From assembly GCA_946011705.1 (NCBI GenBank), contig CAMGCA010000013.1:1-16143 (forward strand): a DNA stretch of 16,143 nucleotides, given 5' to 3'. Made by a program: the position numbers and the translations under genes. This DNA is from an uncultured Clostridia bacterium. GTDB taxonomy: Bacteria; Bacillota; Clostridia; Oscillospirales; Oscillospiraceae. Position 1 is the stretch's first letter. Each line of letters opens with the position of its first letter. The notes beneath the pieces are model-generated. The model saw only the letters and a program-made list of their open reading frames with translations. It was not told the origin of the DNA and searched no databases. Of the stretch, positions 5,659 through 12,720 are shown piece by piece.

Positions 5659-6210
5659 ATGGTAAACGCTTTTATTATCCGCTTTTTCTCGGCCCTGATG
5701 GGCAACATCTTCATCCGACTTCTGCTGATCGCCGTCTGTGCCGATATGGTGTTCGGCTCCCTTCGGGCGGCGAAGTACCGCAAATGGAACTCCGCCGTTG
5801 GCATCGATGGGGCTATCCGCAAGGCCGGGATGCTGGCCTGTGTGCTGCTGTTCACGGCTATTGACATGATGATGCACGTTGACGTGCTGGGCTGGCTCCC
5901 GGCAGAGGCACGGAACGTGATGGACAGCTGTGGTGTGGTTAAGATGGGCGTCACAGAACTGTTCGCCCTGCTGTTTATTCTGTATGAGGCCACCAGCGTG
6001 CTGAAAAATATGCTGCTGTGTGGCCTGCCTGTGCCAGCCGGACTGCGGGAGAAGCTGGGCGCATGGCTCAGCACTATGACCGAGGAGACCAGTGTGGATA
6101 TTGTGGCAGAAAAGGCGGTGACTGCGCCGATGGAGGACAGTGCCACGGCGGCCGCTGTCAGACGGACGCATGAGGATGATCGCAAGGAAAGCGGGCTGCT
6201 GGATATGTAA
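5659..6210 (+). CDS. Phage holin, toxin-secretion/phage-lysis (TcdE-like) family
   Basis: The protein has 183 residues and starts MVNAFIIRFFSALMGNIFIR. Hydrophobic segments fall at about 10-32, 56-78 and 99-120. The family pattern of Phage_holin_4 (PF05105) is clear: ADMVFGSLRA, then NSAVGIDGAIRKAG, and later FILYEATSVLKN. Members permeabilise the membrane for endolysin, and one, TcdE, helps release clostridial toxins. The C-terminal 50 residues are long, polar and rich in Glu, Asp and Ala. GGAGG (5640-5644) is 14 bases from the ATG, a long spacer that may keep translation low. It is the last gene of the cassette and is followed by a terminator. Confidence 0.9.
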   Translation: MVNAFIIRFFSALMGNIFIRLLLIAVCADMVFGSLRAAKYRKWNSAVGIDGAIRKAGMLACVLLFTAIDMMMHVDVLGWLPAEARNVMDSCGVVKMGVTELFALLFILYEATSVLKNMLLCGLPVPAGLREKLGAWLSTMTEETSVDIVAEKAVTAPMEDSATAAAVRRTHEDDRKESGLLDM

Positions 6211-6216
6211 CGGAAT

Positions 6217-6246
6217 GAGGGTGTCCAACACGGGCACCCTCTTTTT
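6217..6246 (+). terminator. Terminator of the phage-like cassette
   Basis: A 10-bp stem GAGGGTGTCC/GGGCACCCTC (one G-T pair) with a five-base loop is followed by TTTTT, six bases after the holin stop. Confidence 0.9.
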
Positions 6247-6314
6247 CATTGGCATTTCATTGCCAAAATTGATTGTAAATCGGTATCATGACCAAATATT
6301 TGTAAGAAATGCAG

Positions 6315-6348
6315 AAAAACACCACGGAATCAATCTTCCGTGGTGTTT
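6315..6348 (-). terminator. Second minus-strand terminator, left of the tRNA-derived palindrome
   Basis: A perfect 13-bp stem AAACACCACGGAA/TTCCGTGGTGTTT is followed on the minus strand by a T tract. It lies next to the displaced copy of the tRNA-Glu 3' end, mirroring the arrangement of the real tRNA and its terminator at 6475. Confidence 0.8.
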
Positions 6349-6350
6349 CC

Positions 6351-6476
6351 TTCATGGTGACCCGTACGGGAATCGATCAAATCAAGGAGCGCCCGCCGTC
6401 CAGCCGTCGGGCGGCGAGTGCCCACCGGGCACTCGCATTTAGATTGGTTCGATTCCCGCACGGTCAAGATCATGAA
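6351..6476. repeat. Large imperfect palindrome built from a tRNA-Glu 3' end
   Basis: Bases 6351-6376 are identical to 6510-6535, the last 22 bases of tRNA-Glu plus four flanking bases. A diverged inverted copy lies at 6442-6476 (GATTGGTTCGATTCCCGCAC...). Between the arms are two GC-rich hairpins: CGCCCG/CGGGCG (6390-6413) and a perfect 10-bp stem GCGAGTGCCC/GGGCACTCGC (6414-6436). The direct repeat could be an attachment-site footprint of an integrated element, because phages often recombine at tRNA 3' ends; the inverted copy makes it more like a palindromic mobile element. There is no protein gene here. Confidence 0.65.
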
Positions 6477-6505
6477 AAAATCCCCGACGCAGATACGTCA
6501 GGGAT
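6475..6505 (-). terminator. Terminator of the tRNA-Met/tRNA-Glu transcript
   Basis: On the minus strand a 10-bp stem ATCCCTGACG/CGTCGGGGAT with a six-base loop is followed by six T residues, eight bases after the tRNA-Glu CCA end. Confidence 0.9.
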
Positions 6506-6513
6506 ATTTTTCA

Positions 6514-6588
6514 TGGTGACCCGTACGGGAATCGAACCCATGTTACCGCCGTGAAAGGGCGGTGTCTTAACCGCTTGACCAACGGGCC
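6514..6588 (-). tRNA. tRNA-Glu (anticodon TTC)
   Basis: The gene reads GGCCCGTTGGTCAAGCGGTT... and ends ...ACGGGTCACCA, with an encoded CCA. The anticodon stem CCGCC/GGCGG encloses CTTTCAC, giving anticodon TTC. The T loop is GGTTCGAATCC. The acceptor stem pairs fully with one G-U. It begins directly after the CCA of tRNA-Met with no spacer, so processing must separate them exactly at that junction. Confidence 0.95.
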
Positions 6589-6664
6589 TGGTAGCGGCAA
6601 TCTGATTCGAACAGATGACATACCGGGTATGAACCGGCTACTCTACCAACTGAGTTATGCCGCC
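6589..6664 (-). tRNA. tRNA-Met (anticodon CAT), elongator type
   Basis: The gene reads GGCGGCATAACTCAGTTGGT... and ends ...TTGCCGCTACCA with CCA encoded. The anticodon loop TTCATAC on a GCCGG/CCGGT stem gives CAT. The TTCATAC loop and the lack of the initiator's three G-C pairs next to the anticodon loop favour elongator Met over initiator Met; the loop differs from the CTCATAA usual for Ile2. The first acceptor pair is G-U. Confidence 0.93.
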
Positions 6665-6709
6665 ATGTGTGGTCAAAGGATTTCGGGCACCGCCGAAATC
6701 AGCTTCATC

Positions 6710-6738
6710 AGTATATCTCAGGATGCGCTTTTTGTCAA
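6710..6738 (-). promoter_or_regulatory. Promoter of the tRNA transcript
   Basis: On the minus strand TTGACA (6733-6738) and TATACT (6710-6715) are 17 bases apart. The short leader before tRNA-Met holds an 8-bp hairpin GATTTCGG/CCGAAATC (6679-6700), which may guide processing. Confidence 0.88.
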
Positions 6739-6795
6739 GAACTATTTTCGTTTTTTTGCAGAATTTTTGGGAATACTTTCCGAGAGGTGTTTTAC

Positions 6796-7182
6796 ATGAA
6801 AATCGGAAAGTATCTGAGCCTGTTCTGCCTGGGAGGCGGGGCCTATGTGGGGCTGGAGCTACTGTATCGGGGTCGCAGCCATATCAGTATGTTCGGGGCG
6901 GGGGGCCTGTGCTTCCTTCTGCTGGGCAGGCTGCGGCGGCGGAATCTGCCTGCCCCTGCCAAAATCGGCGCGGGGGCGGGGGCCATCACGGCGGTGGAGC
7001 TGGCCACGGGGCTGCTGGTGAATCGGGATTTTTCCGTCTGGGATTACCGGGGCCAGCCAGGAAATTTCTTAGGGCAGATCTGCCCCATGTTCATGGCCCT
7101 GTGGGTTCCCTTAAGCGCGGCGGGCATGGCGCTCTACGGCTGGACAGAGCGGAGATTGGATCAACTGGCCGGAAATCGATAA
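6796..7182 (+). CDS. Small membrane protein, CmpB/putative ABC permease family (PF06541)
   Basis: The protein has 128 residues and starts MKIGKYLSLFCLGGGAYVGL. The ATG at 6796 has GAGAGGTG six bases upstream. About four membrane helices are predicted. The sequence follows the family pattern closely: GLELLYRGRSHISMFGAGGLCFLLLG (about 19-44), then ELATGLLVN (about 68-76), WDYRGQPGNFLGQICPMF (about 82-99). Proteins of this family are labelled putative ABC transporter permeases, but their function is not established. It stands alone between the tRNA promoter and the NfeD promoter, with no ATPase partner nearby, so a transport role is doubtful. Confidence 0.8.
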   Translation: MKIGKYLSLFCLGGGAYVGLELLYRGRSHISMFGAGGLCFLLLGRLRRRNLPAPAKIGAGAGAITAVELATGLLVNRDFSVWDYRGQPGNFLGQICPMFMALWVPLSAAGMALYGWTERRLDQLAGNR

Positions 7183-7244
7183 ATTTGTAACGAATGCGGA
7201 AAGAAATTGTTGGAAACGTGGTAAAATCCTGGTGTATGCCTGTA

Positions 7245-7279
7245 AAATTTGTGTGAAATCTATAAAAAACACACAATTT
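7245..7279. repeat. AT-rich inverted repeat upstream of the nfeD promoter
   Basis: AAATTTGTGTG (7245-7255) faces CACACAATTT (7270-7279) with one bulged base. It lies between the CmpB-type gene and the TTGACG box. It could be an operator or a weak stem-loop; no T tract follows on the plus strand. Confidence 0.35.
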
Positions 7280-7295
7280 CCTATGGTTTGGTTCA

Positions 7296-7324
7296 TTGAC
7301 GGAGACGGAGATTTCTGCTATCAT
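7296..7324 (+). promoter_or_regulatory. Promoter of the NfeD/SPFH operon
   Basis: TTGACG (7296-7301) and TATCAT (7319-7324) are separated by 17 bases and lie 42 bases upstream of the first gene. Confidence 0.78.
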
Positions 7325-7366
7325 AAACACAGACCCAAAGGGTCATTCCCGGAAGGAGGTATTCCA

Positions 7367-7816
7367 ATGAAATGGGCTGCAATTGTATGGTTGTTACTGC
7401 TGGTGGTGTTTCTGGCGGCGGAGGCGGCGACTGTGAGCATGGTATCTCTGTGGTTTGCTGTCAGCGCGCTGGTTGCGCTGCTGGTTGCGCTGCTGGGCGG
7501 GCCGGGGTGGCTTCAGGGCACCCTGTTTCTGGTCATTTCTGCCGTGCTGCTGGCGCTGCTGCGGCCGTTGGTGAAACGGTATGTCACGCCCAGAATTACA
7601 GCAACCAATGTGGACAGCGTTATCGGCTCCACAGGCCTGGTGACCACCGCCATCGACAACGTATCCGCCGTGGGACAGGTGAAGCTGGGGGCCATGGAGT
7701 GGACGGCCCGGAGCACCTCCGGCCAGCCGATCCCCGTGGGAACCCGGGTGAGGGTGGATAAAATCGAGGGCGTCAAGGTTTACGTCTCCCCGGCAGAGGT
7801 TCCCGCGAACGTATAA
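7367..7816 (+). CDS. NfeD family membrane protein
   Basis: The protein has 149 residues and starts MKWAAIVWLLLLVVFLAAEA. The start at 7367 has AAGGAGG at good spacing; an in-frame extension of 45 codons upstream has no support and runs through the promoter. Residues 1-70 hold two to three membrane helices. Residues 77-149 form the small beta-barrel (OB-fold) domain, with the family signature VDSVIGSTGLVTTAI, VKLGAMEWTARST and GTRVRVDKIEGVKVYVSP. NfeD proteins work with SPFH/stomatin partners in membrane microdomains, and the partner gene follows 28 bases downstream. This is the short form without the ClpP-like protease domain. Confidence 0.92.
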   Translation: MKWAAIVWLLLLVVFLAAEAATVSMVSLWFAVSALVALLVALLGGPGWLQGTLFLVISAVLLALLRPLVKRYVTPRITATNVDSVIGSTGLVTTAIDNVSAVGQVKLGAMEWTARSTSGQPIPVGTRVRVDKIEGVKVYVSPAEVPANV

Positions 7817-7844
7817 TTGGAAAGAACAACAGGAGGTACTTATT

Positions 7845-8759
7845 ATGCTGATTATTTTCATCATTGCCATCATCGCGCTGGTCATTGTGGTCAGCAACAT
7901 CGCCGTTGTCCAGCAGTCCCGGGCTTACGTCATCGAGCGGCTGGGCGCCTTCCAGACTGTGTGGGGCGTGGGCCTTCACTTCAAGGTGCCCTTCATCGAC
8001 CGCATTGCCCGCCGTGTCTCCCTCAAGGAACAGGTGCTGGACTATCCCCCCCAGCCCGTGATCACCAAGGACAACGTCACCATGCAGATTGACACCGTTG
8101 TTTACTTCCAGATTACCGATCCCAAGCTGTACGCCTACGGTGTGGAGCAGCCCATGGCGGCCATGGAGACCCTGACGGCAACTACCCTGCGTAACATCAT
8201 CGGCGACCTGGAGCTGGATCAGACCCTGACCTCCCGCGACGTGGTCAACACCAAAATGCGGGCCATTCTGGACGAGGCCACCGACCCCTGGGGCATCAAG
8301 GTCAACCGGGTGGAGCTGAAGAACATTCTGCCGCCCCAGGACATCCAGAACTCCATGGAGAAGCAGATGAAGGCCGAGCGTGACCGCCGTCAGGCGATTT
8401 TGCAGGCAGAGGGCCAGAAGAAGTCCGCCATTCTGATTGCGGAAGGCGAGAAGGAGTCCGCTATCCTCCGGGCCAGCGCCGAGAAGGAAGCTGCCATTCT
8501 GAAAGCGGAGGCTGAGAAACAGGCTGCCATTCTCCGGGCCGATGGCGAGGCCCAGGCAATTCTGGCGGTGCAGAAGGCCATGGCCGATTCTCTGGAACTG
8601 CTGAACGAGAAGGCCCCCAACGATTCCGTCCTCAAGCTGAAGGCCATCGAGGCCATGCAGAAGGTCGCCGACGGCAAGGCCACCAAGATCATCATTCCCA
8701 GCGAAATGCAGGGCCTGGTGGGCATGGCCAGCGGCATTGTGGAATCTGTGAAAGAATAA
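7845..8759 (+). CDS. SPFH/Band 7 (stomatin, QmcA-like) membrane protein
   Basis: The protein has 304 residues and starts MLIIFIIAIIALVIVVSNIA, with AGGAGG nine bases upstream. Residues 1-20 are a membrane anchor. Residues 21-175 form the SPFH domain (SRAYVIERLGAF, GLHFKVPFIDRI, then PWGIKVNRVELKNILPP). Residues 184-240 form a coiled coil with a visible 11-residue repeat, five units each starting AIL (AILQAEG, AILIAEGEKES, AILRASAEKEA, AILKAEAEKQA, AILRADG). The C-terminal part ends with KIIIPSEMQGLVGMASGIVE. Such proteins oligomerise into ring-like cages at the inner membrane and influence protein quality control and membrane domains. NfeD is co-transcribed and is its usual partner. Confidence 0.95.
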   Translation: MLIIFIIAIIALVIVVSNIAVVQQSRAYVIERLGAFQTVWGVGLHFKVPFIDRIARRVSLKEQVLDYPPQPVITKDNVTMQIDTVVYFQITDPKLYAYGVEQPMAAMETLTATTLRNIIGDLELDQTLTSRDVVNTKMRAILDEATDPWGIKVNRVELKNILPPQDIQNSMEKQMKAERDRRQAILQAEGQKKSAILIAEGEKESAILRASAEKEAAILKAEAEKQAAILRADGEAQAILAVQKAMADSLELLNEKAPNDSVLKLKAIEAMQKVADGKATKIIIPSEMQGLVGMASGIVESVKE

Positions 8760-8770
8760 GAAGAAGGATC

Positions 8771-8802
8771 AGCCCCCGGCTCAACACGAGCCGGGGGCTT
8801 TT
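8771..8802 (+). terminator. Terminator of the NfeD/SPFH operon
   Basis: A 12-bp GC-rich stem AGCCCCCGGCTC/GAGCCGGGGGCT with loop AACAC is followed by TTTT soon after the SPFH stop. Confidence 0.92.
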
Positions 8803-8803
8803 G

Positions 8804-9029
8804 CCTTCCCCAAAGGGCAATGTCATCAACTTAAGGAACCCGGGTCGATTTCCCTGTCATTGCGAACCAGTCCTCAGACTGGTGTGGCAATCCGTTCCCC
8901 TTACAACGTCCCGATTTTGCACCTGTTACCAAGGAGAAAACGGATTGCCACGTCGCTGCGCTCCTCGCAATGACAATGGTAGACGATGTGCGAAAGCTTA
9001 AGTTGATGACATTGCCCCAAAGGGGAAGG
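8804..9029. repeat. Composite palindromic repeat, copy 2 (B arm left, A arm right; inverted)
   Basis: This element fills most of the gap between the SPFH gene and rnfC. Its ends are about 33-base inverted repeats: 8804-8835 begins CCTTCCCCAAAGGG and continues CAATGTCATCAACTTAAG, and 8997-9029 is its reverse, with one base inserted. Inside are the conserved arms: a B-type arm (8855-8900, with hairpin CCAGT/ACTGG) and an A-type arm (8939-8975, CGTCGCTGCGCTCCTCG). The order is reversed relative to copies 1 and 3, so this copy is in the opposite orientation. No protein is encoded. It may be a REP/MITE-type element moved by a transposase elsewhere. Confidence 0.85.
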
Positions 9030-9106
9030 TTTTTGTACATTTCGTTCACCTTGTATCGATAAAAAAGGAATGAAGCGCAATTTTTTGTAAGTTATGAATA
9101 AAAATG

Positions 9107-9135
9107 TGGACAAATTGAGAAAAGTGCGCTATGAT
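9107..9135 (+). promoter_or_regulatory. Promoter of the rnf operon
   Basis: TGGACA (9107-9112) and TATGAT (9130-9135) are separated by 17 bases and lie about 52 bases before rnfC, after the repeat element ends. Confidence 0.72.
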
Positions 9136-9187
9136 ATACGCGAATACTTGCGGCTCGTTCCGCTAAATTTGAAAGAGGTGAAGAAAC

Positions 9188-10504
9188 ATGGCGTTTTCTT
9201 TTTTCGGCGGGGTTCATCCCAAAGAAAACAAATGGTACGCTTGCGACAAGGAAACCCAGGTATTTCCGGAACCGGACATCGTAGTCATTCCTATGGCGCA
9301 GCATATTGGCGCGCCCTGTAAGCCTTTGGTTGCCAAGGGCGATCTGGTGACCAAGGGACAGAAGATCGGTGACAATCAGGGCCTGTGTGTTCCCGTTCAC
9401 GCTTCCGTTTCCGGCAAGGTCAAGGCGGTGGAGGTGCGGCCCCACACCAACGGCAGCACCGTGCTCAGCGTGGTCATCGAAAATGACCATCTGGATACCC
9501 TGTGCGAAACCATCAAGCCCCGCACCCAGGAGGAAGTGGATGCCCTGCCCCCGGAGCAGCTGGTGGATATCATCCACGAGGCCGGCATCGTGGGTATGGG
9601 CGGCGCAACCTTCCCCACCCACGTCAAGCTCTCCGGCGGCATCGGCAAGGTGGACACCGCCATCATCAATGCCGGTGAGTGCGAACCCTACATCACCTCC
9701 GATGACCGGCTGTGCCGGGAGCATCCGGAGCAGGTGGTGAAGGGCCTTCAGATCATCATGAAAATTTTCGGTCTGAAGGAAGGACATATCGGCATTGAGG
9801 ACAACAAGCCCGAGGCCATTGCCGCTCTGAAGGCCGCCGCCGCTGAGGGAATCATTGTGGACGTGCTGCCCGCCAAGTACCCCCAGGGCGCTGAAAAGCA
9901 GCTGATCTACGCCGTCACCGGAAGGGAAGTGCCCTCCGGCGGACTGCCCGCCGCTGTGGGCTGCGCGGTGTTCAATGCCGCCACCACCCGGGCCATCTGC
10001 GAGGCGGTTTACGACGGTATGCCCCTGATCCAAAGAATCGTCACCGTCTCCGGCGACATTCTCATGGAGCCGAAGAACCTGCTGGTGCCCATTGGAACCT
10101 CTTTCAACGACCTGATCGAGGCCTGCGGCAGAAATGAGAAGCCCTACCAGGTTCTCTCCGGCGGCCCCATGATGGGCGTTGCCCAGTATGACCTGAGCGT
10201 TCCCACCATCAAGGGCGTCAACGCCGTCACCGTGCTGGGCAGGAACAACCACCACTTTGTGGAGGATCCCCACTGCCTGCGCTGCGGCAAGTGCATCGAT
10301 GCCTGCCCCATGAAGCTGATGCCCGTGCTGATGTACAAGGCTTGGCAGGGCGGCGATGTGGAGGAAATGAAGAAGAACAACATTATGGACTGCATCGAGT
10401 GCGGCTCCTGCGCCTATACCTGTCCCGCCAGCGTGCCGCTGGTGCTGGGCTTCCGGGTTGCCAAGCAGGTCATCCGCAACGCGTCCGCGCCGGTGAAGAA
10501 ATAA
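9188..10504 (+). CDS. rnfC: RnfC, electron transport complex subunit C
   Basis: The protein has 438 residues and starts MAFSFFGGVHPKENKWYACD; GAGGTG lies eight bases before the start. It is the soluble subunit that handles NAD+/NADH and electrons in the ferredoxin:NAD+ oxidoreductase. Residues 40-100 form a barrel-sandwich domain (GAPCKPLVAKGDLVTKGQKIG). The flavin/NADH-binding region shares features with complex I subunit NuoF: GIVGMGGATFPTHVK at 133-147 and NAGECEPYITSD at 161-172. Two [4Fe-4S] motifs follow: Cys363, 366, 369, 373 and Cys402, 405, 408, 412. It is the first gene of the clostridial-order operon C-D-G-E-A-B, 15 bases before rnfD. Confidence 0.97.
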   Translation: MAFSFFGGVHPKENKWYACDKETQVFPEPDIVVIPMAQHIGAPCKPLVAKGDLVTKGQKIGDNQGLCVPVHASVSGKVKAVEVRPHTNGSTVLSVVIENDHLDTLCETIKPRTQEEVDALPPEQLVDIIHEAGIVGMGGATFPTHVKLSGGIGKVDTAIINAGECEPYITSDDRLCREHPEQVVKGLQIIMKIFGLKEGHIGIEDNKPEAIAALKAAAAEGIIVDVLPAKYPQGAEKQLIYAVTGREVPSGGLPAAVGCAVFNAATTRAICEAVYDGMPLIQRIVTVSGDILMEPKNLLVPIGTSFNDLIEACGRNEKPYQVLSGGPMMGVAQYDLSVPTIKGVNAVTVLGRNNHHFVEDPHCLRCGKCIDACPMKLMPVLMYKAWQGGDVEEMKKNNIMDCIECGSCAYTCPASVPLVLGFRVAKQVIRNASAPVKK

Positions 10505-10519
10505 GGAGGTGGAAATCAA

Positions 10520-11515
10520 ATGGCACAGATGAAATACTTTTATGAGCTGACGATTTCCAGCTCGCCCCACGCTCACAGCCCCGTCACCACCCGCACCATC
10601 ATGCGCGATGTGCTCATCGCGCTGGCGCCCGCACTGCTGGGCTCCATCTACTTCTTCGGCTTCCGCAGCCTGATGGTGACGCTGGTCAGCGCCGCAGCCT
10701 GCGTGTTCTTCGAGTGGCTGTACTGCCAGATTCTGAAAAAGCCCTGCAAGACCTATGACCTGTCCGCCTGCGTCACCGGCGTGCTGCTGGCCTTCGTGTG
10801 TCCCGTAACCATTCCCTACTGGACCATCATTCTGGGCGATGCCTTTGCCATTATGCTGGTGAAGATGCTGTTTGGCGGCCTGGGCAAGAACATTGTGAAC
10901 CCCGCCCTGGCCGGACGTGCCTTCATGTTCAGCTGGCCCGTGCTCATGAGCAACTGGGTCAAGGTGGGCTTTGAGAACGCCGCGGGCATCGTCTCTGCCG
11001 CGGACGCTGTCACCGCCGCTACGCCTCTTGCCAGCCTGCATCAGGGTGTGATGTGTGAAGAATCTGTCGGTGCCCTGTTCCTGGGCAATGTGGGCGGCTG
11101 CATTGGCGAGACTTCCGCACTGCTGCTGCTCATCGGCTTCGCTTACTTACTGATCCGGAAGGTGATCTCCGCCCGGATTCCCGTGACCTACATTCTCACC
11201 GTTGCGGTGCTGACCTTCCTGTTCCCCCGGGGCAACGACCGGATCGCCTGGATGGCGGCGCAGGTTTTCGGCGGCGGTCTGATGCTGGGTGCCATCTTCA
11301 TGGCCACCGACTATGTGACCTCTCCCGTGACCAAGCTGGGCCAGATCGTCTATGCCGTGGGCTGCGGCGTTCTGACTGTCATGATCCGCTACTTCGGCGG
11401 CTACAACGAGGGCGTTTCCTACGCCATTCTGTGCATGAACTGCTGCACAGTCCTGCTTGACAAGATCGGCCGTCCCGTGAAGTTCGGCGCGCCCAAGAAG
11501 GAGGCGGCGAAATAA
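10520..11515 (+). CDS. rnfD: RnfD, electron transport complex membrane subunit D
   Basis: The protein has 331 residues and starts MAQMKYFYELTISSSPHAHS, the usual RnfD opening with SPH. GGAGGTG precedes the start. About nine to ten membrane helices are predicted, with the conserved KMLFGGLGKNIVNPALAGRAF at 115-134. The covalent FMN site is expected at Thr168 in DAVTAATPLAS; the motif reads TAAT where SGAT is common, a mild variation. It belongs to the membrane core of the Na+ or H+ pumping Rnf complex. Its stop TAA overlaps the ATG of rnfG by one base, which indicates translational coupling. Confidence 0.96.
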   Translation: MAQMKYFYELTISSSPHAHSPVTTRTIMRDVLIALAPALLGSIYFFGFRSLMVTLVSAAACVFFEWLYCQILKKPCKTYDLSACVTGVLLAFVCPVTIPYWTIILGDAFAIMLVKMLFGGLGKNIVNPALAGRAFMFSWPVLMSNWVKVGFENAAGIVSAADAVTAATPLASLHQGVMCEESVGALFLGNVGGCIGETSALLLLIGFAYLLIRKVISARIPVTYILTVAVLTFLFPRGNDRIAWMAAQVFGGGLMLGAIFMATDYVTSPVTKLGQIVYAVGCGVLTVMIRYFGGYNEGVSYAILCMNCCTVLLDKIGRPVKFGAPKKEAAK

Positions 11516-12063
11516 TGAAGACTGAAAGTAGTGCTGCGTACATCGCCCGTTTGGCGATCACCCTGCTGCTGATCACCGCCGTTGTGGCGGCGGGTCTGGC
11601 CTGCGTGAATGCTGTCACCGCCCCCGAGATCGAGGCGCTGAACGTACAGAAAACCCAGAACGCCGTGGAGGCGGTACTCCCCGGCGGCGGTGAGGAGATC
11701 GCTTTCACCGACGACAGCGGCATCGTATCTACGATTTATAAGGGCCAGTCCGGCTACGCCGTGGAGGTGACCCCCGCGGGCTTTAACGGCACCGTCACCA
11801 TGATGGTGGGCGTGGACAATGCCGGTCAGGTGCTGGGTATCTCCATCGTCAACCACACCGAGACTGCGGGTTTAGGCGCTGAGGCCGCTTCCCAGGGAGC
11901 CGCCGGCACCGCCTTCCGGAGCCAGTTCGCCGGCATGAGCGGCAGCGTCTCCGTCAGTAAGGACGGCGGCCAGGTGGATGCCCTCACCGGCGCCACCATC
12001 ACTTCCCGGGCGGTCTGCGCCGGTGTCAACGCCGCGCTGAACGCCGTGTCGAAGCTGGGTTAA
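11515..12063 (+). CDS. rnfG: RnfG, FMN-binding subunit G
   Basis: The protein has 182 residues and starts MKTESSAAYIARLAITLLLI. One membrane helix (about 11-33) anchors an extracytoplasmic FMN-binding domain. The flavinylation motif is TGATIT at 158-163, with Thr161 as the expected attachment residue, and NHTETAGLGAEA (113-124) is the other conserved block. It passes electrons within the Rnf complex on the outer face of the membrane. An ApbE flavin transferase would be needed and is not in this window. The start overlaps the rnfD stop; rnfE follows after 12 bases. Confidence 0.96.
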   Translation: MKTESSAAYIARLAITLLLITAVVAAGLACVNAVTAPEIEALNVQKTQNAVEAVLPGGGEEIAFTDDSGIVSTIYKGQSGYAVEVTPAGFNGTVTMMVGVDNAGQVLGISIVNHTETAGLGAEAASQGAAGTAFRSQFAGMSGSVSVSKDGGQVDALTGATITSRAVCAGVNAALNAVSKLG

Positions 12064-12075
12064 GGAGGGTATCTA

Positions 12076-12720
12076 ATGGATTTCAAGAAACAATTCAAAG
12101 AGGGCCTGCTCTATAAGAATCCGGTGCTGGTTCAGCTGCTGGGTATGTGCTCCACGCTGGCCATCACCACCAGCCTGTTCAACGGCATCGGCATGGGCCT
12201 GGCGGTCACCGCGATTCTGATCTGCTCCAACGTGCTGATTTCCGCCCTGCGGAATTTCATCCCCTCGCAGATCCGTATCGCGGCTTACATCACCATCATC
12301 GCGGGCTTCGTGACCATCGTTGACCTGGCGCTGCAGGCCTTTATCCCCGCGCTGAGCGCCTCTCTGGGTGTGTTCATCCCCTTGATCGTGGTGAACTGTA
12401 TCGTTCTGGGCCGGGCGGAGGCCTTTGCCTCCAAGAATACCGTGGCGGCATCCGCCGTGGACGGCCTGTGCCAGGGCATCGGCTACACCTGCGCGCTGAT
12501 CATTGTCTGCGTCATCCGGGAGCTGCTGGGCAAGGGCACCTTCGGCGGCGGCATCCTCAACGGCGGCGAGGGCATTCGCCTGATTCCCGCTCAGTTCCCC
12601 GCCATGCAGATGGTCATGCCTGTGGGCGGCTTCCTGGTGCTGGGCTTTGTCATCGCCGGTTCCCAGAAGCTCATGATGCATCTGGAGATGAAGATAAAGA
12701 AGAAGGAGGAGGCGAAATAA
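12076..12720 (+). CDS. rnfE: RnfE, electron transport complex membrane subunit E
   Basis: The protein has 214 residues and starts [20 protein letters not shown], with AAGGAGGGT upstream. Six membrane helices are predicted. Cys25 ([11 protein letters not shown]) and Cys108 ([14 protein letters not shown]) are the conserved pair that, with two cysteines of RnfA, is known in the Rnf/Nqr family to hold an iron-sulfur cluster inside the membrane. The C-terminus is strongly basic (KIKKKEEAK). Its stop overlaps the start of rnfA in a TAATG junction. RnfE and RnfA are related inverted-topology partners. Confidence 0.96.
   Translation: MDFKKQFKEGLLYKNPVLVQLLGMCSTLAITTSLFNGIGMGLAVTAILICSNVLISALRNFIPSQIRIAAYITIIAGFVTIVDLALQAFIPALSASLGVFIPLIVVNCIVLGRAEAFASKNTVAASAVDGLCQGIGYTCALIIVCVIRELLGKGTFGGGILNGGEGIRLIPAQFPAMQMVMPVGGFLVLGFVIAGSQKLMMHLEMKIKKKEEAK

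Noticed and set aside
3625..6513. Complete prophage
   Set aside because: Only the fibre, lysis and small genes are present. There is no integrase, terminase, portal or capsid gene, and no left copy of the tRNA-Glu core near 3640-3790.
9092..11041. 649-codon open frame on the minus strand
   Set aside because: It lies entirely opposite rnfC and rnfD, which are certain. Its composition is His/Gly/Gln-rich shadow coding, and it has no ribosome binding site or domain.
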